Shown: piece after piece, positions 45,986 through 53,510 of the stretch
Layout of the letters: every line of letters starts with the position of its first letter
Numbering within the stretch: position 1 is the stretch's first letter
Origin: UKL13-2 sp044229235
GTDB taxonomy: Bacteria; Pseudomonadota; Gammaproteobacteria; Burkholderiales; Usitatibacteraceae
Length of the DNA: 64,000 bases
Direction of reading: 5' to 3'
Assembly: GCA_044229235.1 (NCBI GenBank)
Contig: JBGATH010000007.1
Location: 76,115-140,114, forward strand
The notes under the pieces: model-generated
The model's database searches: none
What the model was told of the DNA's origin: nothing
The model's input: only the letters and a program-made list of their open reading frames with translations
Program-made: the position numbers and the translations under genes

Positions 45986-48001
45986 ATGTCCGATTTACGA
46001 GAAACGTTCGACCCTGACGGCCCGCTTGCCAAAAAGATCGAAGGATTCCGCCACCGCGAGAGCCAGATCGAGATGGCCGAGAAAATCGAGGAGGCCATCG
46101 CCCGCGCAGGGGTGCTGATCGCCGAGGCCGGCACCGGCACCGGCAAGACCTTTGCCTACCTCGTCCCCGCGCTGCGCTCTGGCGGCAAGGTCATCATCTC
46201 CACCGGCACCAAAACGCTTCAGGATCAGCTGTATCACCGCGACATTCCCACCGTGATCGAGGCGCTGGGCATTCCGGTGACCACCGCGCTGCTGAAGGGC
46301 CGCGCCAACTACGTCTGCCTGCATCATCTCGACGCCGCCATTGCCGACGGCCGCTTTTTGAATCGCGACGACACGCGCCACATCCATGTCATCCGCCGAT
46401 TTGCCGATCGCTGCCTCGGTGGCGGCGGCACCGGCGACCGCGCCGAACTTCCCGATGTGCCCGAGCGCTCCGGCGCCTGGAACCTGGCGGTGAGCACGCG
46501 CGAGAACTGCCTGGGCTCGCAGTGCACGCAATATGAGACCTGCTTTGTCATGAAAGCGCGCAAAGCCGCGCTGGCCGCCGAAGTGGTGGTGGTGAATCAT
46601 CACCTGTTCTTTGCCGACCTGGTGCTGAAGGATGATGGCGCGCAGGACCTGCTGCCCGCGTGCAACACCGTCATCTTTGACGAAGCGCACCAGCTGCCCG
46701 AGACCGCCACCTTGTTCTTCGGCGAAGTGGTGACCACGTCGCAACTGGGCGAGCTTTCACGCGACTCGCGCCTCATGGGCATCCAGCATGCAGCCGATTT
46801 CGCCGACCTGCCCATCGCCGCGCTTGCGCTCGACAAAGCCGCCAAGGATTTGCGGCTTGTGATGCGCGAAGACGCCGCGCGCTTGCCGGGGCAGGACGTG
46901 GCCGGCCGCGATGGGTTCGATGCCGCCTTCACCGACGTGCAGGAAAAACTCGGTGAACTGCGCGAGATGCTGGAGAGCCAGTCCGGCCGCGCGCAGGAGC
47001 TGGCCAATTGCATGGAGCGCGCCGATGAATTTGCCGCGCGTCTGGCCGGCTGGCGCGGGGAGGGCGTGGGCGGGCCGGTCGAGGGCTTCATCCGCTGGGC
47101 CGAGGTGTTCGGCCATTCGCTGGCGTTCCACCTCACGCCGCTGTCGATTGCAAACATTTTTCATCAGCAGGTGTGGTCGCAAAAGCGTGCGTGGATCTTC
47201 ACCTCCGCCACGCTGGCCGTGAAGGGCGAATTCAGCCATTACCAGGACGAGATGGGCCTGCGCGATGATCCCGCCGCCCACGCCGAGATGGATATCGACG
47301 ACGCTTTCAACGAGCGCCGCGTTGTAACTGCCGCGTGGCCATCGCCTTTCGATTACCCTAACCAGGCGCTGCTGTACGTGCCGGACAAAATGCCGGCCCC
47401 CAACACGCCCGAGCACACCGAAGCCGTGGTGCGCGCGGCGCTGCCGGTGATCGAAGCAGCGGCCGGGCGCACGTTCATGCTCTTCACCTCACTGCGCGCT
47501 ATGGACCGCGCCTTCGACATGCTGAAGGACCACTGGGAAAAGCATGGCTGGGAATTTCCGTTGATGGCGCAGGGCGAGGGCACGCGCACCGAACTGCTGG
47601 AACGCTTTCGCAAGCTGGGCAACGCGGTGCTGGTGGCCAGCCATTCTTTCTGGGAAGGCGTGGACGTGAAAGGCGACGCGCTCTCACTGGTGGTGATCGA
47701 CAAACTGCCCTTCGCCCCGCCCGACGATCCGGTGCTGGCCGCGCGCATCGACGCCATCGCCAAGTCCGGCGGCAACCCCTTCATGCAATACCAGGTGCCG
47801 CACGCCGCCATCGTGCTCAAGCAAGGCGCCGGGCGCCTGATCCGCGACGAGACCGACCGCGGCGTGCTGATGATCTGCGATGCGCGGCTGGTGGAGAAGC
47901 CCTACGGCAAACGCATCTGGCAGAGCCTGCCGCCGATGAAACGCACGCGGGTGGAAGCGGAGGCGGTGGCGTTCTTCGAGGAGGCGATGGCCAAACCCTA
48001 G
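45986..48001 (+). CDS. dinG: DinG/YoaA-family ATP-dependent DNA helicase
   Basis: This XPD-like 5'-3' helicase acts in DNA repair or R-loop removal. The 671 residues contain Walker A EAGTGTGKTFAYLVPAL (P-loop near 49-55), the DEAH box FDEAHQL (232-235), and C-terminal motifs SFWEGVDVKGDALSLVVIDKLPF and VLKQGAGRLIRDETDRG. Cysteines at C111 and in ENCLGSQCTQYETC fit a 4Fe-4S cluster. ATG 45986 is chosen by comparison with the duplicated start at 44914; an upstream in-frame ATG at 45947 lies outside conserved sequence. The stop overlaps repeat copy 5. Confidence 0.93.
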   Translation: MSDLRETFDPDGPLAKKIEGFRHRESQIEMAEKIEEAIARAGVLIAEAGTGTGKTFAYLVPALRSGGKVIISTGTKTLQDQLYHRDIPTVIEALGIPVTTALLKGRANYVCLHHLDAAIADGRFLNRDDTRHIHVIRRFADRCLGGGGTGDRAELPDVPERSGAWNLAVSTRENCLGSQCTQYETCFVMKARKAALAAEVVVVNHHLFFADLVLKDDGAQDLLPACNTVIFDEAHQLPETATLFFGEVVTTSQLGELSRDSRLMGIQHAADFADLPIAALALDKAAKDLRLVMREDAARLPGQDVAGRDGFDAAFTDVQEKLGELREMLESQSGRAQELANCMERADEFAARLAGWRGEGVGGPVEGFIRWAEVFGHSLAFHLTPLSIANIFHQQVWSQKRAWIFTSATLAVKGEFSHYQDEMGLRDDPAAHAEMDIDDAFNERRVVTAAWPSPFDYPNQALLYVPDKMPAPNTPEHTEAVVRAALPVIEAAAGRTFMLFTSLRAMDRAFDMLKDHWEKHGWEFPLMAQGEGTRTELLERFRKLGNAVLVASHSFWEGVDVKGDALSLVVIDKLPFAPPDDPVLAARIDAIAKSGGNPFMQYQVPHAAIVLKQGAGRLIRDETDRGVLMICDARLVEKPYGKRIWQSLPPMKRTRVEAEAVAFFEEAMAKP

Positions 48002-48059
48002 TATTGGGGCGGCTTCCGGGGTGAAAACGGGCTGGGAGGCGCGCCGGTGCTTGACTTTT
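48000..48059. repeat. 65-bp palindromic repeat, copy 5
   Basis: TATTGGGGCGGCTTCC and the right arm GGCGCGCCGGTGCTTGAC show weaker pairing than other copies. It begins on the dinG stop codon and marks the boundary to the low-GC cassette region. Confidence 0.7.
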
Positions 48060-48178
48060 GCCAAATCCGTTCCGATGGTTGGCGCCAAGCTCTTACGTTG
48101 CTAGACTTCCGTTTGTTAACCACTTACCGTCGAATTCCTTCATTGGGTCAATTGACGGAAAACGTGATTCTGTTATGG

Positions 48179-48194
48179 CTGTATATAAATACAG
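48179..48194. promoter_or_regulatory. LexA box (SOS operator) over a leftward promoter
   Basis: CTGTATATAAATACAG is a perfect CTGT-N8-ACAG operator. On the minus strand TTGCAT and TATACA, 16 bases apart, form a sigma-70-like promoter whose -10 lies in the box. LexA control of a divergent integrase promoter next to attI is the known arrangement in integrons; here the gene it would drive is missing. Confidence 0.72.
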
Positions 48195-48298
48195 TATTTT
48201 GATGCAAGATATTGAGTGCAAACAGTTTTTTCGACTTTTTTTCGGAATGATAGGGAGCAGCCCGGAATGTTATACGGACGCTGTGCTCCCTAAATTGC

Positions 48299-48305
48299 GT
48301 TAGAG
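48299..48305 (+). other. Integron-type core site (attI-like or degenerate attC end)
   Basis: GTTAGAG matches GTTRRRY except for the last base and equals the core of the attC at 48701-48790. It lies 105 bp from the LexA box and 8 bp before the first cassette gene. No matching CTCTAAC partner is seen upstream, so it may be an attI insertion point. Confidence 0.5.
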
Positions 48306-48313
48306 AACAAAGA

Positions 48314-48706
48314 ATGCCAAACACATCGGAGCGTGCAACTTTCTGGGCTGACTTCATATGTGAACGCAGTCAGTTCCCGTCACCTGAAAAGCTGCGGCAA
48401 CAATTCAAGCACGCGCGTCTTTCTGAATTCTGTGAGTGCGGGTGCAATAGTTTCAAGGTAGAGGTGCCGCCAAACGCGGGCGTACTTCCCATCGCCCAGC
48501 CGGGACACTACGGCGTGGTGTTTGAAGCAAACTTTCGGTTACAGAGCGAAGACAAGACCATTGAGGTTCTGCTCTTTGCTGGCAAGCAAGGCCATCTGGA
48601 GTACGTCGAAGTCGACTGTTGCGGCAACGCCTATCCAGTCCCAGATCAAATTCAAGTGCAGGAGCCTCCGTTCCATGTTCACGCCAGCCCAGCCATTGTT
48701 CTCTAA
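48314..48706 (+). CDS. Gene-cassette hypothetical protein with Cys cluster (cassette 1)
   Basis: The 130-residue soluble protein has a CECGC cluster near residues 40-44 (SEFCECGCNSFKVEV) that may bind metal. The rest is strand-rich (HYGVVFEANFRL, IEVLLFAGKQGHLEYVEVD). It starts 8 bp after a core site and its stop lies inside the attC at 48701, the usual cassette layout with almost no non-coding DNA. I do not recognise the family. GC content is much lower than in dinG. Confidence 0.75.
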   Translation: MPNTSERATFWADFICERSQFPSPEKLRQQFKHARLSEFCECGCNSFKVEVPPNAGVLPIAQPGHYGVVFEANFRLQSEDKTIEVLLFAGKQGHLEYVEVDCCGNAYPVPDQIQVQEPPFHVHASPAIVL

Positions 48707-48790
48707 CCATTGTTTCAAGTGCGTGCGCGTTGCGCACCCGACCGCTTCGGAGCTACGCTCCTTCGCGTCGGTTTAAACAAAGCGTTAGAG
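48701..48790 (+). other. attC recombination site 1
   Basis: CTCTAAC (48701-48707) and GTTAGAG (48784-48790) are exact complements. Inside, TTGTTTCAA mirrors TTTAAACAAA with one extra base, as in L boxes. The centre CCGACCGCTTCGGAG folds with CTCCTTCGCGTCGG. Length 90 bp is in the normal attC range. Confidence 0.85.
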
Positions 48791-48801
48791 GTCAATGAAA
48801 C

Positions 48802-49098
48802 GTGAGTGCGGAATCTGAGGAAAAAGGATCATCCGCCGTGGGCCTGTTACTGCTGTTTTGGGGCGGGGGGACCTTTGCGGCCGCAGTCGGCATACTCAAT
48901 TCGAGATGGGGTTGGGTCGTCCTCGCTGCGGGAATGGTGCTTCTAGGCTTAACTAGCGCCATGAACAATCGGAGCGTCCGTGGATCCCCGCTCGCCTTAC
49001 GCATCACTTTTGAAGATTGGAGCCCTTGGTCTTTGCGGCTGAACACGCTGGGGTGCGTATTGACGCTGGTTGGCTTACTCATGATATGGGCACAATGA
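48802..49098 (+). CDS. Gene-cassette small membrane protein (cassette 2)
   Basis: The 98-residue protein starts at GTG 48802, 11 bp after attC 1; the overlapping ATG frame at 48795 stops at once. Three hydrophobic segments are visible at about residues 12-32 (AVGLLLLFWGGGTFAAAVGI), 36-54 (WGWVVLAAGMVLLGLT) and 80-96 (LNTLGCVLTLVGLLMIW). The stop lies two bases before attC 2. Function unknown; small membrane proteins are frequent in cassettes. Confidence 0.72.
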   Translation: MSAESEEKGSSAVGLLLLFWGGGTFAAAVGILNSRWGWVVLAAGMVLLGLTSAMNNRSVRGSPLALRITFEDWSPWSLRLNTLGCVLTLVGLLMIWAQ

Positions 49099-49099
49099 C

Positions 49100-49181
49100 C
49101 TCTAACATTGCGGTCAAAGACGCTCCCTTTGGTCGCTCGGACGGCGCAAAAGCGCGCCGCCTTTTACCTTAATCGTTAGAC
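49100..49181 (+). other. attC recombination site 2
   Basis: CTCTAAC (49100-49106) and the classical GTTAGAC (49175-49181) flank an imperfect palindrome. GGTCAAAG on the left matches CTTTTACC on the right, and GGCGCAAAAGCGCGCC sits near the tip. Length is 82 bp. Confidence 0.87.
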
Positions 49182-49186
49182 ATTTG

Positions 49187-49723
49187 ATGCAGAGCACGCT
49201 GAAGCTATCAAAGTTGGATGCAGCCAAACGGCAGCTCGAGATGGCCATTCGTATCTATTTCCAGAATGGCGATCCGGTGTCGATCCACACACTTGTTGCT
49301 GCTGCATACAACGTTCTCCATGCCTTAAACAAAACAAAAGGCGGGGAGCCAATGATAGTGAAGGATCGATTTGTTGAATACGTTAAACCCGAGCACCACA
49401 GGGAATTCATAGATCGAATTAACTCTGCAGAGAACTTTTTCAAACATGCCGATCGTGACCCAGAGGGCGTGCTTGATTTCAACCCCCAACAATCTGAGTA
49501 CCTCCTTATCGATGCGGTTTCCCAATACTTCAAACTATCGGGTGAGGATCTTCCACTCTTTGCCGTCTTTAGAGGGTGGTATGTTGCAAACAACCCTCAT
49601 CTGTTTGATTTCCCACCTGAGCAACAGAGGATGCTTCATACAAATTCTCCGTCAATCGTCGAACTAGGCCGTGCACGGTATTTTGAAATGATCCTCCCGG
49701 TCGTGATGCGTGCTCATGCCTAA
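49187..49723 (+). CDS. Gene-cassette hypothetical protein (cassette 3)
   Basis: The 178-residue soluble protein starts five bases after attC 2. It is helical and polar: LKLSKLDAAKRQLEMAIRIYF, then IHTLVAAAYNVLHALNKTKGG and INSAENFFKHADRDPEG. The pattern AIRLYF...HTL...A resembles small helical proteins widespread in bacterial genomes and cassettes with no known function. The stop codon lies in GCCTAAC (49718-49724), the left core of a third site. GC is low. Confidence 0.75.
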   Translation: MQSTLKLSKLDAAKRQLEMAIRIYFQNGDPVSIHTLVAAAYNVLHALNKTKGGEPMIVKDRFVEYVKPEHHREFIDRINSAENFFKHADRDPEGVLDFNPQQSEYLLIDAVSQYFKLSGEDLPLFAVFRGWYVANNPHLFDFPPEQQRMLHTNSPSIVELGRARYFEMILPVVMRAHA

Positions 49724-49790
49724 CCACTAAAAGAAACTGCAAGAACAATTGGGGTCACACCATTAAACACACTCGGCAAAAACGCTAGGC
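49718..49790 (+). other. Degenerate third attC (left core plus mutated right core)
   Basis: GCCTAAC at 49718-49724 is a perfect left core placed at the end of cassette 3. GCTAGGC at 49784-49790 differs from its complement by one base. The internal boxes do not pair convincingly, so the site is probably damaged or replaced. The cassette array seems to end here. Confidence 0.4.
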
Positions 49791-49806
49791 GCTTTGGACC
49801 CCACCT

Positions 49807-50337
49807 ATGCAACCCAGACACGCGACTCCTTCCGATGCCAAGAATCTGCCTGCATTGGCAGAGGAAACATTCCGAGAGACCTTCGGAAGCATGAATACCA
49901 TTGAAGACATGGATCTTCATTGTCGAACAAGCTACAGCGAAGCTATTCAATTGGCCGAGATCAACGATTCCAAAATGGCCACTTTTGTTTGTGAAGATGG
50001 CCGAAACCTGATTGCTTTTGCTCAGCTTCGTTGGTCCGAAGCGCCTGGCTGTGTGTCTGCCGAGAACCCAGGAGAAATCAAGCGGATTTACGTCGCAAAG
50101 TCATGGCACGGGAAGGGCATCGCTCACGAATTGATGGCAACTTGCCTCAATGAAATGGCCAAGCGGAAATCTGACGTGGTGTGGCTTGGCGTATGGGAAA
50201 AGAATCCAAGAGCGATCGCCTTCTACCAAAAGATTGGATTCGTCGAAGTTGGTAGCCATGTTTTCCCGCTGGGAACAGACCCGCAGCGCGACATCATTAT
50301 GGTTCGCTCAGTCACTTCTCCTGCCCCAAGCGCCTGA
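49807..50337 (+). CDS. GNAT family N-acetyltransferase
   Basis: The 176-residue acetyltransferase shows the acetyl-CoA loop as EIKRIYVAKSWHGKGIAHEL near residues 90-109, the site of the usual R/Q-x-x-G-x-G/A pattern. VVWLGVWEKNPRAIAFYQKIGF follows near 125-146, a strong GNAT motif B. The substrate is unknown. It begins 16 bp after the damaged third site and shares the low GC of the cassettes, so it is probably a fourth cassette gene. GNAT genes are common cassette cargo. No clean attC follows it. Confidence 0.88.
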   Translation: MQPRHATPSDAKNLPALAEETFRETFGSMNTIEDMDLHCRTSYSEAIQLAEINDSKMATFVCEDGRNLIAFAQLRWSEAPGCVSAENPGEIKRIYVAKSWHGKGIAHELMATCLNEMAKRKSDVVWLGVWEKNPRAIAFYQKIGFVEVGSHVFPLGTDPQRDIIMVRSVTSPAPSA

Positions 50338-50414
50338 CTCTCGTTCAACTCAGCCCTCGCCTGTGCGGTAGTTAGGGCAGAAACTATCCAAACCGTCCCC
50401 TCATCCCAATCACC

Positions 50415-50915
50415 ATGCCCACGTCCACCCTCCAATCCCTCTTCGGCCAGAAAGCCTGGGCCAATACCGAGCTGTTTGATCTGCTGCTCACGGTGCCCGC
50501 CGACAAATACGCCAATGAACTGCACACCGCGACGCGCACGCTGAATCACATCTACACGGTCGATCGCATCTTCCGCGCGCACCTTAGCGGCGAGGCGCAC
50601 GGCTACACCGCCGCCAACACCACCGAAACGCCGACGCTCGCCGACCTGTACGCCGCCGTGCAGGAAACCGATGCATGGTATCAGGGCTACGTGGCGTCGC
50701 TGGACGCCGCCCAACTGGCAGAGATGGTGACATTCACCTTCACTGATGGCGACCGCGGACGCATGACCCGCGAGGAGATGCTGCTGCATGTCATCACCCA
50801 CGGCGGTTATCACCGCGGCAACGTCGGGCAGGTGTTGAAGGGCATCTCCATCGCGCCGCCGCGCGACCTGTACACCAAGTTCCTGCATATCAGCGAGCCG
50901 GCACGACGCACCTGA
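50415..50915 (+). CDS. DinB-fold (YfiT/DinB) metal-binding protein
   Basis: The 166-residue four-helix protein has the DinB start LQSLFGQKAWANTELFDLLL. Probable metal-binding histidines lie in TRTLNHIYTVDRIF (near residue 46) and LLHVITHGGYHRGNVGQVL (near residues 125-133). GC returns to the chromosomal norm. DinB-like enzymes can be thiol-dependent transferases or hydrolases; the function here is open. It probably marks the resumption of core genome after the cassette region. Confidence 0.88.
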   Translation: MPTSTLQSLFGQKAWANTELFDLLLTVPADKYANELHTATRTLNHIYTVDRIFRAHLSGEAHGYTAANTTETPTLADLYAAVQETDAWYQGYVASLDAAQLAEMVTFTFTDGDRGRMTREEMLLHVITHGGYHRGNVGQVLKGISIAPPRDLYTKFLHISEPARRT

Positions 50916-50953
50916 CGCGCCAACTGCAGTACCCGCGCGTTTCCCCGCATCTG

Positions 50954-51025
50954 CAAACGCAGATCGCCATTTGGCGCGCCTTTCCAGCCAAAAATGCTCG
51001 GAGAGCCGCACCAGTGCTGGTGTTT
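50954..51025. repeat. 65-bp palindromic repeat, copy 6 (diverged)
   Basis: TTGGCGCGCCTTTCCAGCC and the right arm GCCGCACCAGTGCTGGTGTTT belong to the family. The left outer arm has a small insertion relative to other copies. It lies between the DinB gene and the heme sensor gene. Confidence 0.7.
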
Positions 51026-51136
51026 GCCGCGTAGTACGCCGGCCAAAATCCAATCGCCGCCCGCTCGCGTAGAGCGCCCATCAATTCAATTCGATGCCGC
51101 GGCTTTCCATGAGAGCGCCGTGGTTCAGGGGGCAAG

Positions 51137-52006
51137 ATGGGTCTGCGAACGAAATTCAACCTGGTGTTGCTGCTGGTCTTCGCGCTGGGGCTGGGGGTGA
51201 CGGGGTATGTGTCTTACACGCTGCTGCAACGCAATGCGCAGGAAGAAGTGCTGCGCAACGCCGGCGTGATCATGGAAGCAGCGCTGTCGATGCGGCAGTA
51301 CACGCAAAAGCATGTGCGGCCCAATCTTGCGGCCACCGAGGACAAGTTCCTTCCGGAGAGCGTGCCGGCATTCGCGGCGACAGAGATGATGTCGCAGCTG
51401 CGCAAGAAGTACGACAACTACAGCTACAAGGAAGCGGTGCTGAACCCGACCAATCCGCGCAACCGCGCAGTGGAATGGGAATCGGACATCGTCAACGAAT
51501 TCCGCAACAACACCGGCAAGCCTGAAATCATGGGCATGCGCATGGCCGCTTCCGGGCCGGCGCTGTATCTGGCGCGGCCGCTGCGCATCGGCGAGGAAGG
51601 CTGCCTCGGCTGCCACAGCACGCCGGATCGCTCGCCCGCGCCGATGCTGGCGCAGTACGGCCCCAACAATGGTTACGGCTGGAAGCTCAATGAAATCGTC
51701 GGTGCACAGGTGGTGTCGGTGCCGATGACCGTGCCCATCGATAACGCCAACCGCGCCTTTGTCACCTTCATGGCCTCGCTGGCGGGTGTGTTCGTGCTGC
51801 TGTTCATCATCCTCAACCTGATGCTGTCGTTCCTGATCGTCAAGCCCATCACCGACATGTCGGAAGCGGCCAACGACATCAGCACCGGCAACATGGATAT
51901 TCCTGAATTCAACGACAAGGGCAGCGACGAGGTGGCGCTGCTGGCGAAATCGTTCAACCGCATGCGCCGCAGCCTGCAAAAGGCCATCGCGCTGATCGAC
52001 GCCTGA
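51137..52006 (+). CDS. Membrane c-type heme sensor, DUF3365 (Tll0287-like) plus HAMP
   Basis: The 289-residue protein has a first membrane segment at about residues 8-30 and a periplasmic DUF3365 domain with a covalent heme motif CLGCH (156-160). A second membrane segment (208-235) and a HAMP domain (about 236-287, MSEAANDISTGNMDIPE) complete it. No histidine-kinase, cyclase or methyl-accepting part follows, so its output must pass to a partner. The Ser/Thr kinase gene starts 22 bp downstream and is the obvious candidate. Possible inputs are redox state, NO or CO. AGGGGG precedes ATG 51137. Confidence 0.9.
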   Translation: MGLRTKFNLVLLLVFALGLGVTGYVSYTLLQRNAQEEVLRNAGVIMEAALSMRQYTQKHVRPNLAATEDKFLPESVPAFAATEMMSQLRKKYDNYSYKEAVLNPTNPRNRAVEWESDIVNEFRNNTGKPEIMGMRMAASGPALYLARPLRIGEEGCLGCHSTPDRSPAPMLAQYGPNNGYGWKLNEIVGAQVVSVPMTVPIDNANRAFVTFMASLAGVFVLLFIILNLMLSFLIVKPITDMSEAANDISTGNMDIPEFNDKGSDEVALLAKSFNRMRRSLQKAIALIDA

Positions 52007-52028
52007 CGCGCCGCGCCTCACAGCCGCC

Positions 52029-53510
52029 GTGAGCCAGATCGCCAGCCTGCCCGCCGGGCATACCATCAACGAATACCGCTTCGAGCGCCTGCTGGGCGTG
52101 GGCGGTTTCGGGCTGACCTACCTCGCCACCGACCAGAACCTGCACCTGCCGGTGGCGATCAAGGAATACCTGCCCTCGGAAATCGCCCACCGCGATGAGG
52201 ATTCGTCGATCCACCCGTCGAGCGATGAACATCGCGCCACGTTCGACTGGGGGCTGACGCGATTCCTCGACGAGGCGCGCACGCTGGCCGCGTTTCACCA
52301 TCCCAACATCGTGCGGGTGATGCGGTTTTTCCAGGCCAACGCCACCGCCTACATGGTGATGGAATTCGTGCAGGGTGCCTCGCTCTCGGAATGGGTGAAG
52401 ACGCGCCGGCCGGTCGGCCAGAAAGCGATCGAGGCCATCATCGTGCCGCTGGTGGAGGGCCTCGCCACAATCCACCGCGTCGGCTATGTGCACCGCGACG
52501 TGAAGCCCGGCAACATTTACATCCGCGCCGACGGCAGCCCGGTGCTGCTGGATTTCGGTGCTGCGCGCGCGGCCAAGGGGGGCGCCGAACTGACTGCCGT
52601 GGTCAGCCCCGGCTACGCGCCGGTGGAGCAATACAGCGAAGCGAGCCCGCAGGGGCCGTGGAGCGATCTCTACGCCATCGGCGGCGTGATGTACTGGCTG
52701 GTGACGGGCAACAAGCCGGTCGATGCCACCGCGCGCCTGCGCGACGATCCGCAGCGCCCGGCGCGTGAAGCCGGCGATCCCGCGCTGTATGCGCCGGAAT
52801 TCCTCGCCGCCATCGACTGGGCGCTGATGCCAGACGACCGCCTGCGCCCGCGTTCGGCAGAGGAATTTCTCGCGCGCCTGCGTGGCGTGCCGCATGCGGC
52901 CTCCGCGGCGCCATCGTACGACGAACCGACCCGCACGCTGCCGATCGCATCCGTCGCGGTGGCCGTGGACGATGTCAGGACGGTGCCCACCGCTCCCTCC
53001 ACGCCGGCCGTGTTCATGCAGACCATGACCGGCTTCACCGGACTCACGCTGGACCGCGAGCACCTGAAGAAGGTCGAGGCCGCGCTGGCCGCGTACGTGG
53101 GCCCGCTGGCCGGCGTGCTGGTGAGGAAGGCCGCCAAAGTCCACATGAGTATCGACGCGCTGGTGGAGGCGGTCAGCGGCGAGATCGACGATGCCGATGA
53201 TCGCGCGGCGTTTCGCCGCTCGCTGAAGGGGCTGGGCGGCCAGACCCAGCCGCCCTCCAACGCACCGCGCACCGACGGCGACGTGCCCACCCAAAAGGCC
53301 GCGCAGCGCTTCGACATGGCGGTGCTGGAAAAAGCCGAGCGGCGCCTCGCCCAGCACATCGGTGCCATCGCCCACGTGGTGGTGAAGCGTGCCGCGATGA
53401 AAGCGCGCGACGTGAGCGAGTTGTACCTCATCATCGGCGACGAGATCGCCGACCCGGCGGACCGCAAGGCCTTTGTGAAAAAGGCGATTTCGGCGGCGGA
53501 CCGGGGGTAA
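52029..53510 (+). CDS. Serine/threonine protein kinase with duplicated C-terminal module
   Basis: The 493-residue protein starts at GTG 52029. The Hanks-type kinase domain covers residues about 17-285: glycine loop GVGGFG (23-28), K45 in AIKEYLP, HRDVKPGN (155-162) and DFGAAR (175-180). No membrane segment is seen. After a Pro/Thr linker come two related modules of about 60 residues (341-400 and 428-488), each reading roughly LEKAE..LA..IG..A..VVKRAA followed by an acidic ADP.DR.AF stretch. Its location 22 bp after the heme/HAMP protein suggests one signalling unit. Confidence 0.9.
   Translation: MSQIASLPAGHTINEYRFERLLGVGGFGLTYLATDQNLHLPVAIKEYLPSEIAHRDEDSSIHPSSDEHRATFDWGLTRFLDEARTLAAFHHPNIVRVMRFFQANATAYMVMEFVQGASLSEWVKTRRPVGQKAIEAIIVPLVEGLATIHRVGYVHRDVKPGNIYIRADGSPVLLDFGAARAAKGGAELTAVVSPGYAPVEQYSEASPQGPWSDLYAIGGVMYWLVTGNKPVDATARLRDDPQRPAREAGDPALYAPEFLAAIDWALMPDDRLRPRSAEEFLARLRGVPHAASAAPSYDEPTRTLPIASVAVAVDDVRTVPTAPSTPAVFMQTMTGFTGLTLDREHLKKVEAALAAYVGPLAGVLVRKAAKVHMSIDALVEAVSGEIDDADDRAAFRRSLKGLGGQTQPPSNAPRTDGDVPTQKAAQRFDMAVLEKAERRLAQHIGAIAHVVVKRAAMKARDVSELYLIIGDEIADPADRKAFVKKAISAADRG

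Larger units (their letters stand above)
48060..48313. other. Low-GC region with LexA box and recombination-site-like core
   Basis: Base composition drops sharply here. The stretch holds a perfect LexA box on a leftward promoter, a stem AGGGAGCAGC/GCTGTGCTCCCT at 48251-48291, and the core GTTAGAG at 48299-48305. No integrase or other protein could be read leftward from the promoter; frames end within about 20 codons. Confidence 0.6.

Noticed and set aside
48148..48357. Minus-strand frame of 69 codons as an integrase or toxin remnant
   Set aside because: It spans the core site and the LexA box, shows no integrase motifs, and conflicts with cassette gene 1.
50341..50380. GTTAGGG near 50371 as the right core of a fourth attC after the GNAT gene
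   Set aside because: The last base breaks the GTTRRRY pattern and no complementary left core or folding arms are present.
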